Position numbers and translations under genes: made by a program. DNA of 64,000 nucleotides from Euphorbia lathyris (Eukaryota > Streptophyta > Magnoliopsida > Malpighiales > Euphorbiaceae), in NCBI RefSeq assembly GCF_963576675.1, contig NC_088917.1:78850610-78914609 (forward strand), written 5' to 3'. Under the pieces are notes generated by a model that did not search any database, had not been told where the DNA came from, and worked only from the letters and a program-made list of their open reading frames with translations. Below are positions 21,158 through 32,361 of this stretch, piece after piece; position 1 is the first letter of the stretch; each line of letters begins with the position of its first letter.

Positions 21158-21449
21158 TGTCAGAGATTAATATAAGATCTATGATTGAGTCTTAACTATC
21201 AGCTCGAACTTTTAGTTCAATCGGTTCCACGACATGGTATCAGAGCGTCTACGACCAAACAGTCGAATTTTTGAGTCCTGACAATCTCATTAATGTGTGG
21301 AATTAAAAACACATGGCGGGGTGGACTTATTTTGTGCACGATGCAAGCCCAAAGGGCATTTACGTACGGGTATGTCAGAGATTAATATAAGATTTATGAT
21401 TGAGCCTTAACTAACAGCTCGAGCTTTTACTTCAATCGGTTCCATGACA
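21158..21449 (+). mobile_element. TRIM (miniature LTR retrotransposon), complete, 292 bp
   Basis: Two 77-bp terminal repeats (21158-21234 and 21373-21449) both begin TGTCAGAGATTAATATAAG and end in GACA, so TGTC/GACA are inverted ends. The PBS TGGTATCAGAG follows directly at 21235-21245. A perfect 5-bp target duplication AACCT flanks the element (21153-21157 and 21450-21454). The 138-bp interior has no coding capacity. Transposition would depend on other elements. Confidence 0.92.
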
Positions 21450-22034
21450 AACCTAAAATCCAAGAAGTAGCCTAAACTCTCATCATCTAGGTTTGGGGGT
21501 TTTCTTTTAGCTTTTAGCTTTTAGTTAGAACATAAGCGATTTTTTTGTTTGCTTTTTCATTATTGAATAATTTTTTTGATTGATCTACTATGATAGTTTT
21601 GGTAATATTTTATTTATTTGTAACTTTTTTTTTCCATTTATAAATGATTGTAGTTTGTCTCTAGATATGGGTATTATCATGTTTCGGTTCATGGAAAAAT
21701 AAAAAGAATTTTATCTATCATCACATAGATTTGGCTTATTGAAAAAACATGAAGTTCATTCCTCGAGAAAAATACTTTGAAGTCGATTCTAGGTAGAGTG
21801 TGTTTCTCGTCGTTGTGTCAAACACATTTTCAAGCACTGTCAACTATTGCTCTACCACCATCTATGATATTTAAGATGCAGATTCAACCTTCTTCGATGT
21901 ACTTCTCATTTGTAATTTTTAATTATGTATATCGAGATTTTTTTTTTTTTTTTATTTTTTTTTTCCAATGAATGAAATAATTGTCTTTCTTCAAACAAAA
22001 AAAACTGATGGGTACAATCAATAATTATTATCAT
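21450..22034. other. non-coding, no recognised gene
   Basis: AT-rich sequence. A T-run near 21940-21962 is followed by CCAATGAATGAAATAATTG and an A-run, which resembles a LINE 3' end but is too little for a firm call. Confidence 0.4.
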
Positions 22035-22297
22035 GGGATAAGGTCTCAAAATGACCTTAAGATTATTGGAAAAAACTGTTAAATTGGCCTCATGTATAAA
22101 ATAGCACAAATTTAACCCAACCTTTATGAAATGGTGTCAAGTAAACCCTAACATTCTATCGCTTTCTTCTCCGAGATAGTTATATGAGGTTATAATTACA
22201 CCATTTCATAAATATTGGGTTAAATTAGTGTTATTTTGGATGTGAATTAAATTGAAACTTCTCCAATCACTTTTAGTTGATTTTCATACCTTATCCC
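22035..22297. mobile_element. MITE with long terminal inverted repeats, 263 bp
   Basis: The left end GGGATAAGGTCTCAAAATGA and the right end, read in reverse as GGGATAAGGTATGAAAATCA, start an inverted repeat of roughly 100 bp per arm. The inner sections TAGCACAAATTTAACCCAA and TTGGGTTAAATTAGTG also pair. There is no coding capacity. The target duplication is unclear, so the superfamily is not assigned. Confidence 0.7.
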
Positions 22298-23199
22298 TAT
22301 TTGTCACTGTTAACCATTTGGTCATTTTGTTTTTTTTTTGTTAGATTTTTAACCGTTATATATATGTCATAATCAGATAGACATAAATTAACAGAGTAAC
22401 ATGCTCATTTTTCATCGTACTATGACTATCCTCAAAGCTAAGATATGTTCGATTAAAAATCTAAAAAAAATACACAAAAGGTCCAAATGGTTAATATTAA
22501 CTAAAGATATGAACTTTATGATGTGTTTTTTAAAATATTGGAACTAAACAGTATGTTACGTAAAAAGATGGGGACTAATAAATTATTTATCCTTCAATTA
22601 ATGAGTTCAAAAACGAATAGTAAAAGATTGAAATTAAATTAAAATTTAAGAAACATAGAGAGATTAGTTTTGAAATTTTTCTTTTTAAATTTTGAAAAAC
22701 CCAAACATGCTTAGACATGTCCACCGCAGATTTAGTGTCAAATATATGTAAATGAAATCCGTTCTATGGTTACTTTGTTTTTGACAAAGTAAAACTTACT
22801 TTTTTTTCATCGTTGGATGATGGTGGATTTTAACAAAGTAAGTTCATAAATGGTGGTAAAAATAAAATAAGCTTAATTTGTTAAAAACAAAGTAAACATA
22901 GTCTAACCCTTTATCTTTACCCGTTTCATTTCAGTTGAATTTAAAAAAGAAAATATCATTTTTTTATGCCTACCAATTTGTTTTTGAAAATCAAATTGGT
23001 AGAAAAACTACTGGTTTTGTCCTTATCCATAGTGAGTATTATAATAAGCTAGAACTTTTATAAAGATTAAATCCTGATAAGGATCCAAATGGAGTCAAAA
23101 TGGGTTTCATCCACTCATTATGAAAGTTGAAATCATATACACCATCAGTTAAAAATAATAGAAATTTCAATTATAATTTTCAGAAAGCTATTTATAGGT
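22298..23199. other. AT-rich non-coding DNA with a small hairpin element at 22764-22901
   Basis: No gene is seen. Within it, CTATGGTTACTTTGTTTTTG (22764) pairs with TTAAAAACAAAGTAAACATAG (ending 22901), giving a 138-bp foldback that could be a small MITE. Confidence 0.45.
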
Positions 23200-23345
23200 T
23201 TGTAACTCTTAGATTAATATAAAATTTTCGATTGAACTTTTTATTCAATTAGTCTCATGATATGGTATGAGCGTCTTTTAACCAAAACGGTCAAGGATTC
23301 AAATCTTAACAACCTCATTAATTTGTGGAATTAAAAACACATAGA
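23200..23345 (+). repeat. decayed relative of the TRIM at 21158
   Basis: It shares TTAGATTAATATAA, TTCAATTAGTCTCATGA, a PBS-like TGGTATGAGCG and the interior CTCATTAATTTGTGGAATTAAAAACACAT with the complete TRIM, but with deletions in the terminal repeat. No second terminal repeat is visible. Confidence 0.65.
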
Positions 23346-23403
23346 TGGATGAACTTAGTATAGAAGAACAGTATAATTGCTGGAAGAAAATTCTCTTGCC
23401 TTA

Positions 23404-23913
23404 TGATGCGGACATCCTAACTGGGATCGCTGATCACACACACTCTGTCGGATCCTCAGACATCAGACCCACGGAGGTTGTATCTAGGAGGGAGGATCCC
23501 CAGGACATACGCGCGGGGCGGATCTAGGAGTACACAAGGAGGCGAATCAACATCTTCCCCTGGGCGGATCTCTGTTTACTTCCTTCCGAAGTAATTCCCC
23601 TAACAACCCTGACAATCCGTACCTGTACCATTGTACTGATTGTCGGGGCGTATTACCTATTTTACCCTTTTGCTGTTAGCCTTATTGTAACCCTAGTAGG
23701 GGTAGTCCCTGTCCTTGTTCTTATCTTTAGGGGAAGTATTTAAACTCCCATTTTTGTAAGGATGAACTAACTTTTATCAATCAAACATTATTCTCTTTGA
23801 GAACCGAGGTTTATACCTTATTATTGGGATTCACTCCTTCTAGTTTAGCTAGAGAATAAACTCTTTATTGGTTTACGATTAAAACCTTCATTTATCGCTT
23901 TCAATCTGTATCA
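23404..23913 (+). repeat. 5' LTR of the gypsy element, 510 bp
   Basis: The ends are TGATG/TATCA. A TATA-like TATTTAAACTCCC lies at about 23738. The matching 3' LTR at 37896 has the same length. Confidence 0.9.
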
Positions 23914-23915
23914 GT

Positions 23916-23926
23916 TGGTATCAGAG
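23916..23926 (+). promoter_or_regulatory. gypsy primer binding site, tRNA-Met type
   Basis: TGGTATCAGAG begins 3 bp after the LTR end, matching the initiator tRNA-Met 3' end. Confidence 0.85.
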
Positions 23927-23954
23927 CCGATCGTTTCCTGACCCGAAACTTCTT

Positions 23955-25058
23955 TTGGCAATGGTTCAACCCCGACAACCGCAAGATTCCATGGAAACCA
24001 GTGACCGGAGGTATGAGGAGCTGAGGGAGCACCTCGCGGAGCAGATCCAGGCCAACCATGAGCAGCAGAGGCAAACCGACCAACGGTTCCTGGAGGTGGA
24101 TACCTCCCTAGAAAACTTCAAACTGGAGGTTCGGGCTCTAATCCGAACAAACGCGGGAGGATCAACCCAGAGAAAGGAAGGAGTCCCTGAACAACAGCTT
24201 CCACAAATGGATCCTAGGGATCCTGAGGTAAGAAGACCCAACTTTGTCCTTGTGCATAACGCTGATAGTGATAGTGATGACTTTGAGGGTATCGGGAACG
24301 ATGATACCGTTAGAACTATGAGGGATGTTGGGCCTGTTGACAACCGACGTGTGGAGGTTGCTAGAGTATATCCAGGTCTAGGGAACTTTGATAGAGATGA
24401 TGCCTTTAAGCTAAAAATAGACTTACCGTCTTTTGGAGGCGAACTGGATATAGAGGGATTCTTATACTGGTTATCGGAAGTGGAACGTTTCTTTGAGTAT
24501 GCTGGGATTCCTGATGAGAGGAAGGTGAGGCTGGTGGCGTATCGCCTAAAGGGTGGCGCATCAGTTTGGTGGGATCAGATGAGGGAAGAACGAAGAAGAG
24601 GGGGCAGAGATCCGATTAGATCTTGGCTACGGATGAAGGCGATGTTGAGGGAGCGGTTCCTACCGCCGGATTATGAGCAGTATATTTACAGCTCCTACAG
24701 GGGATGCTCTCAAGGGACCCGAAGTGTCCATGAGTATACCTCCGAGTTCTTGAGGCTTTCGACAAGGGCCAACTTGTCTGAAACTGAAAGCCAAAAGACC
24801 TCCAGGTATTTAGAAGGGTTGAGATACAACATCCAGGATCGTATTGGCACACAGATGGTGGTTCAGGTACAAGATGCCAGGAATTTAGCCCTCAAGGCTG
24901 AATCTCAACTAACCGGAAGATCCAGGAGATCTGCCACTACTGAGTATACGCCTGGAGGAAGAGATAACGTGAGGTCTTATGACAAAGGCAAGCAGGTGGC
25001 GAGTGCCAGTGGGGCCAAGGTTAACAGTGTGGGAAGGGGATCTGTTGGAGATACTAGG
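23955..25058 (+). pseudogene. gag: gypsy gag, split by nested copia insertion
   Basis: The N-terminal 368 codons of gag are open. After a Gln-rich coiled N-terminus comes an acidic linker (VLVHNADSDSDDFEG), then the retrotransposon gag domain: FKLKIDLPSFGGELDIEGFL, EVERFFEYAGIP, VAYRLKGGASVWWDQ and RFLPPDYEQYI, then EYTSEFLRLSTRANL. The frame enters the copia LTR at 25059 and reads 17 foreign residues to a stop. The original continuation lies at 34430, where the same codon phase resumes and a CCHC knuckle (CFRCNELGHRSNEC) follows. Thus the insertion, not decay, broke gag. Confidence 0.9.
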
Positions 25059-27125
25059 TGTTGGGGTTTTGTGTCCTATAGTCAATTGTTGCAGGATACA
25101 AACTTATTGTAAATGAATTGTTCTTTATATCGTTTGTTTTAATGAGATATATGTTTTATAACTATATAAAGGCAATCCCTTTTAAGCACTAAATAAAGTC
25201 TAATAAAAGGAAATCCGTAAGTTTGTTTAAAGTGATTATAAAGTGTTCATACAAGCATGAAGTGAGACAAAACTTTATAATAAACTAATAAACTTAAAAC
25301 CACCCCAAGTCAAGTGATATATTTAGGATTGATATATCACAGTTGAGACTTGTATGTAACAATGTCTTCTGTCCGACAGAAAGCTGATCTCACAAGCTTC
25401 ACATATATAGATATCTGGACAGTTACATAGATCCGGTGAAACGTTGTTCATTAGGATTGGGGATCCGACTTGAGATAACAGGATGGGTAGATTCATCCTT
25501 GTCACCTGTTCATCTCATTGGTATTAATAGTATAACTAATCCTCAGACTCAAAGGAATGTTAATTGGTCATCCTGAATTACTGAATGTGAGACTTTGATC
25601 GCGTGGTCCCACGATCCTTAACAGAGATGACTCTGGGGTGTGAACTGCAAAGGTTGGGTGTCACAGGAGGTAATGTCAGGGTAGTTATACATTGGATTGA
25701 GCATTTATCACTCCCGATGAATGGGAGATACATCCAAGGATCGCTTGTGGAAGACTCGACTCTAAACCCTTGCAAGGTGATAGCTTAAGAGTAGAAATTC
25801 GGATTTCACTTAACCTATCTTTTGAGTTGACTCGGCCAATAACAAGTAAAATGAACGTCTCGCTATATGTGACTTGACATTACCCATAGTCATAAGATTC
25901 AGTTCAAGGATGTAGTTGAAAAAGGATCGTATTATACCGTTACTAATACGGAAGGGTTAACGGCAGAATCAACCTGTCTTCTTAACGGACTCTGGGGGAA
26001 TGATTACGGACATGCCGATAACATGCTCTGTTCATCATTCCATTATGCAAGGATTAAATATAATTCTTGAAGAAATTAATTTAATAGTTGCATACGGCCA
26101 GAAGTAGTAAGGACCTAATGGATCACACATAAGACTTGGAAACAAAAGAGAGATGGATCTGATTAATAGATGGAAGCCCAATTGAGCCCAGTAAGGCCCA
26201 CATGGATAGGGGGGTCGAAATTTATATATATGATTAGGGAAGGAATTAATTTATTCCACTAATCCTAATTTGATTAGGATTATGAATTAAATTAATTAAG
26301 AGATAATTAAAGTAGGAGTTTTAATTAGATTAATATGCTCCTATTATTATCTAACTAGGTTACTTATTATTATCCTAATTATATTAGACATATAGTAAGA
26401 TAATAATTAGAAATCATATTCTGAATTGGATTCCTATTAAGTGACCTATTCCTATCTAACTAGGTTTAGATACAACCTAATATATATACCCCTACCCTAA
26501 TGAATTTCGACACACTAATTCCTCCCCCCCTACAAGTGATTTTCGAAATTGCTTCTGGAGAGAGAAAGAAAGAATTCCCATCCCCAAGTTCGTGGACAAG
26601 AATTCATTCGGCATTCCATCGATTGATTAATCTAATTCATCCCTCTTTCTCCTTGATCTTGTGTTGGTTAATTAGAGGTAATCTATTTTGGTTACATCTC
26701 ATAAGGGTTGATTCTAATTTAACCTCACCATGTTCACGAAAGAAGAAAAACAATTAAAAGGGAGAAATTCGTTTTTCTTCGCCTACATCAGGTCAGTTCA
26801 CTATTTCGAGGATTCCCGGAGATTGAACCGTCGGATCGTCGCGATATTTGGACAGTAGCTTCTAGACATATTCGTCTACGTTTCCACCAAAGGGATTATT
26901 GTTCGGAGGTCTGGAAGGTCTGTTTCGAATAGGGGCAGATTGGTAAACAGTTTACATCTCCTTTGAAGTTGTGGACACTTCGTTTGCAACGGTAGATTGA
27001 TCATCGAAAGGTATATCTTCTTATCCCTCTTTATATGAAATAACGATTAACGGATCCTATGGTTAAAAGGAAGTAGGCTAAAATTTTTATATTTCCGCTG
27101 CTATACCTTAGCCCTATTTCCAACA
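25059..27125 (+). repeat. 5' LTR of nested copia, 2067 bp
   Basis: The ends are TGTTGG/CCAACA. It contains a TATA-like TAATATATATACCCC (about 26480). Short open frames inside recur at the same offsets in the 3' LTR; they have no recognisable product and I do not call them genes. Confidence 0.92.
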
Positions 27126-27126
27126 G

Positions 27127-27137
27127 TGGTATCAGAG
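27127..27137 (+). promoter_or_regulatory. copia primer binding site, tRNA-Met type
   Basis: TGGTATCAGAG starts 2 bp after the 5' LTR. Confidence 0.9.
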
Positions 27138-28752
27138 CCATCGTTAAATCCGTTATTTCATATATGAAAATATAGAAGTTTTCAATAGGATTGAATAAAT
27201 ATTTATGGTTAGGATTAATGGACAAATAGTATTGATTGATTAATTCTAAAGATAAATAAAGTTTTGATTAATTGTTAATTAAAACTGATTATGCTTATGT
27301 TCCTAATTATTTCGGTTGATAATCATTATAACAAAATCTATTAGTTTTATGGTTAGATTAATAAAATTAGTTTTATTGATTCTAAAGATAAAACGGAAAT
27401 CTATTGTAGTTTTTCCTATTTCTGAAAATCGCTTTTCAATCGTTTTGAAAATCTGATATATATGTGTTTAAAATTAGTTTTGAATATAAAATATATATAC
27501 ATGTTTCGGAAATTAATAGTTTTCTGTTTTGATTATCGAATGAAAATTCGTTTAAAAGTTTGTTTTTACCAAGTTGTAAATCAAAGCGTTAAATGAATTG
27601 AAATCAAAATAATATGGACATGCATAATCAATGTTTTGTATGGTTATATTAATCTAAGAATTAATATAAAGATATAAAACGATTAGAAGTAAAATTGGAT
27701 GAAAGTTAATTTGATAAGTTAATGTGATTAACCTAAATATTACATAAGACAGTTATGTAATCAACCAATTAAATTTATTTAATTGAGTCTTTGCATGTTT
27801 GGAGTTATGGACATATTTGGACCCTCTTTTAGTCTTTTGGTATTTTTGAAATAGGGCCTGCGCGTCCTGCCTTTCTACTATCTATTGTAATTTCTCCTCT
27901 CATCCGATTCCCTTCAATTCAATTGAAGTTTTCTTTTAGTAGTATAGAAATTAATATGTAATTTCAAGGCACCATGGAGAAGACGGTGGACCTAAAGAGA
28001 AATATGTAATAGTTAGTATTTCCTTAGGTTTGCCCTTTTTATTCCGTCTCTGGCTCGACGGAATAATTTAGATGATATGTCCATAACGCCAATGTATGTG
28101 TGAATGTATGTCTGATGTATGCTAAAGCAAATCAAGACTAAGTTAGATTATGAGACTTAAATAAAAATCCCTCATTAAAAAGTTAAGTAAATAAATAAGT
28201 TATTAAAATCGGTTGCCCCTCCCTAATATTATAATTCAGCCAGCAGTACTGGGGGCCTTTGGGTTGTTGGCAAAAGTCAAGCTCGGGGTCTTATGGTAAC
28301 ACCTGGATTATCGAAAATAGTTCTTTCATGAATATGGGGTAATACTTAAATTAGAGTATGACAATTGGTTGGCAAAAGTCATGTTGTTCATACACTAATG
28401 GGCAAAATGGTTGGGATTAATATGAATGACATATTAGTTACTAATGTGGTTAGTAACCCAATAACCTAGGAGTCACATTCGAGATGTGATTGATTGAATG
28501 AATCTACCTAACGAATGAGACTAGTTTGTTGGCTAAAGTTAAGGCGAAATCTTAGGAGTTAGGATCCTAGCTCACTAAAGGATTTGTGAAATTCTTCGAA
28601 TTAATATGGAGGGTTATTAATTTGGCAAAATAGTGGGAGCAATCTGAAATAAATTAAAAGGCCTATAATTTTAGATTGCTATACTTTAGAACAAATGAAT
28701 AACATACGTTTACTCTTTCTCACACTCAGTTTAATGAAACACTCTTAAAATC
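27138..28752 (+). other. long untranslated leader of nested copia
   Basis: About 1.6 kb of AT-rich DNA lies between the PBS and the gag ATG. I see no gene in it. The motif TTGGCAAAAGTCA recurs (about 28266, 28370), and a related TTGGCTAAAGTTA lies near 28530. Confidence 0.5.
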
Positions 28753-29560
28753 ATGACTAACACCAATCTGCAAAATACATTTACCGATAACAAGTTGAAT
28801 AGTTCAAACTTCACCGACTGGTATCGCAACCTCAAAATTATTTTGAAGTTCGATAAAATAGAGTATGTATTTGATACATCGATACCCCCTATCCCTGAGG
28901 ATGATGCTCCCATCGAGGGAATCGATGCTTACAAGAAGCACAAGGCTGATGACGATCATGTCGGATGCATCATACTTGCATCGATGACATCGGAATTACA
29001 AAGGCAACTATGCCTGTTCCATCATCATGCGCCTAAAGAAATTGTTTGGGAAACAAACCAGGTGCAAACTCTACGAGATATCCAAATGGTTATATCGTTG
29101 CAGGATGCAAGAGGGCACATCAATCATGACACATTGTGTCAAGATGATTGGCTATATTACCAAACTTTCTAGTATTGGATTCGTGATGGATAACGAAATA
29201 AGTGTAAACTTAATTCTTCAATCCCTCCCAAAGAGTTATTCATAGTTCATCATGAACTATCAGATGAATGACTTGCAAACCTCTCTTGAAGAGCTTGCAA
29301 ATATGCTCAAGTCAGTTGAGCCCAATATTCAGAAAGACAAGGCAATACCGGCTATTGTCATAGAGGGATCATAGAAAAGGAAAGGGAATTTTCCCAATCC
29401 TAAACATCCCAAGAAAGGTAAGAAAGATGTGTCCAAGGGAAAGTAAGTTAAGAAGCCCAAAGGAGAGTGCCACTTCTGTGGTGAAGAAAGGCATTGGAAA
29501 GGAAACTGTTTGGTGTACCTAGCTACCCTCAAGAAGGGAAAAGGCCGGTACTCCAACATC
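28753..29560 (+). pseudogene. gag: copia gag, frameshifted
   Basis: It starts MTNTNLQNTFTDNKLNSSN with NFTDWYRNLKIILK, a copia gag N-terminus. The frame shifts near 29040-29170 (two overlapping open frames, then a stop before the nucleocapsid). The zinc knuckle CHFCGEERHWKGNC remains at about 29470-29511, followed by a short Lys-rich stretch. Part of the middle is missing compared with usual copia gags of this type. Confidence 0.75.
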
Positions 29561-29599
29561 TGGTATGTTCTATATTTCGATAAAGAACAAACATTGCGA

Positions 29600-32347
29600 T
29601 TTTTATAGAGATAGGATTTTCTATTTTCCAGGAATATCACAAAATGGGATTTATGTGTTAGATTTCTGTTTTCGCAATTGATACCAAAAGACATAAGCTA
29701 GATAATTCAACTTGCTTGTGGGATTGTCATATAAACAAGAGACGCATACTAAAAGCTACATTCAGATGGGCTTATAGATCCACTCGATTCTGAATCATTG
29801 GAAACATGCGAATCATGTTTAAAAGGTAAAATGACAAAGACACCCTTTAGCAATAAAGGTGAGCGTGTATCAGACACTCTAGGACTCATTCATTCGGATG
29901 TATGTGGTCCTATGTCAGTCCAAGCAAGAGGAGGATTCAGATATTTCATTAGCTTCATAGATGACCATACTCGCTATGGTTATATCTACTTGATGAGGCA
30001 CAAATCAGAAGCCTTTGACAAGTTCAAATGCTTCAAGAATGAAGTAGAAAATCAATTAGGAAAGAAAATAAAGACACTTCGATCCGATCGAGGTGGCGAA
30101 TATCTTTCTGATAATTTTCTGAATTATCTAACTGAATGTGGGATATGCTCGCAATGGACACCTCCCTATACACCACAACACAATGGTGTACCCGAGAGGA
30201 GAAGCCGTACCCTATTAGATATGGTGCGGTCCATGATGAGCATGGCCTTACTTCCAAAGATGTTCTGGGGCTATGCCTTAGAAACTGCCCTCTTCACCCT
30301 AAATCGAGTACCAACTAAATCCGCTAGTTCCACACCGTATGAATTGTTCGTTGGTAGGAAACCTGTGTTCTAATTTATGAGAGTATGGGGTTGTTCGGCA
30401 TATGTCAAACGCATTGCGTCCGACAAATTAGATTCTAAATCTGATAAATGTTTCTTCATTGGATATCCCAAAGAGACCGTAGGGTATTACTTCTATCATC
30501 CAGATGATCAGAAAGTAATAGTATCCAGATACGCAACCTTCTTAGAGAAAGAGTTTCTCGAAGAAACACAAAAGGGAAGCGTGATTGAACTCGACGAAGT
30601 TCAAGAGGAAGAGACGCCGGCTGAAACAACAGAAGCGGTTGAAGTACCCGAAGAAGTCCCATTAGATGAGACTCCAGTGGCACCTATTCGTAGATCACGA
30701 AGAGTTCGTGAACTCCCAGTTAGATATGTTTTTCTAGTGGGAGATGATGACGAGGTTCCCGTGTTAGACGACGAACCCGAAAACTGCGAAGAGGCTCTTA
30801 CTAGTCCAGATTCTAAAGCATGGCTTGAGGCCATGGATTCTGAAATGGATTCCATGTATACTAACCAAGTGTGGACTTTGGTTGATCCACCCGAGGGGAT
30901 AAAACCCATTGGGTGCAGGTGGATCTTCAAAAGGAAGACTGACATGGATGGAAAGGTTAGCACCTACAAAGCTAGGTTGGTAGCGAAAGGATATCGTCAA
31001 AAACAAGGCGTTGATTATGACGAAACCTTCTCTCCCGTTGCTATGTCCAAATCAATCAGAATCATGCTTGCAATTGCCGCTCATTTTGATTATGAGATTT
31101 GGCAAATGGATGTGAAAACAGCTTTCCTAAACGGAAACCTGCTTGAGGATGTATACATGATGCAACCTGAAGGTTTCATATCAAAGGATGCAAATAAAGT
31201 TTGCAAACTTCAGAGATCCATTTATGGACTCAAGCAAGCATCTAGAAGCTGGAATAAGCGTTTTGACGAAACCATAAAACAATTTGGTTTTGAACAAAAT
31301 TGCGAGGAAGCTTGCATTTACAAGAAAGCAAGTGGGAGCTCTATAGCATTTCTCATACTATATGTGGACGATATACTATTAATGGGAAATGACATTGCTC
31401 TATTACAATCGGTAAAAGTTTGGTTATCCGGTAACTTCTCAATGAAAGACCTTGGTGAAGCAGCCTATATACTTGGTATAAAGATCTATAGAGATAGATC
31501 GCGTAGACTGCTTGGTCTTTCACAGGCTACATACATTGAAAAGGTGCTAAATCGGTTTAGCATGCTTGAATCGAAACGAGGTAACTTACCCATGGTGCAT
31601 GGAGTGAAGTTAAACAATCATCAATGTCCTAAAACTGATGATGACAAACGACGCATGGCTGTAGTCCCGTATGCCAGCGCGATCGGTTCGATTATGTATG
31701 CTATGCTATGCACTAGACCTGACGTAGCATTCGCGTTATCAGTAACGAGTCGTTACCAAGGGAATCCGGGAGACGAGCATTGGATTGCCGTCAAGAACAT
31801 TCTTAAGTACTTGAGAAGGACTAAAGATATGTTCCTAGTGTACGGAGAAGGAGATCTGAAAATTGAAGGATTTTCAGACGCTAGTCATCTCACAGATGAG
31901 AATGATTTTAAATCCCAATCAGGATACCTGTTTATCTTGAATGGGGGCGCGGTCAGTTGGAAGAGTTCCAAGCAGGGAAGCGTGGCTTTCTCTACGACCG
32001 AGTCAGAGTACATCGCTGCTGCGGAAGCGGCAAAGGAAGCGGTTTGGATTAGAAAGTTCATTACAGAACTAGGAGTGGTGCCTGACATTGTCAATCCCAT
32101 TACTCTGTACTGTGATAACAATGGAGCCATTGCGCAAGCAAAGGAACCACGGTCTCATAATGCATCCAAACACTACCTAAAGTGATACCACATCATTAGA
32201 GAGATTGTGGCTATAGGAGATGTGAGAATAGAAAGAGTACCTACAGAGGACAACGTTGCAGATCCGTTAACAAAGCCTTTAACCCAGAAAGTACATGATC
32301 GTCATTTAACTTCTACTGGGATAAGTTTTAGAAACAATTGGCTTTAG
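29600..32347 (+). pseudogene. pol: copia integrase, RT and RNase H (no protease, two in-frame stops)
   Basis: No DSGA-type protease lies between the gag knuckle and the integrase, where it is expected. A GAG-pre-integrase remnant (METCESCLKGKMTKTPF) leads into integrase: HSDVCGPMSVQARGG, FIDDHTRYGYIYL, SDRGGEYLS and PQHNGVPERRSRTLLDM. A TAA at 30371-30373 interrupts, then the same frame continues as RT: ARLVAKGYRQKQGVDY, QMDVKTAFLNGNL, LILYVDDILLMGND. RNase H follows (VSWKSSKQGSVAFSTTESEY). A TGA at 32183-32185 sits where relatives have Arg (CGA), then the frame continues to the natural stop at 32345-32347. The copy cannot make functional enzymes. Confidence 0.85.
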
Positions 32348-32361
32348 TCCAAGTGGGAGTA

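Noticed and set aside
25323..25788. Short open frames in the copia LTR, repeated at 32626-33092
   Set aside because: They recur because the two LTRs are nearly identical, not because of selection on a protein; no motif is seen.
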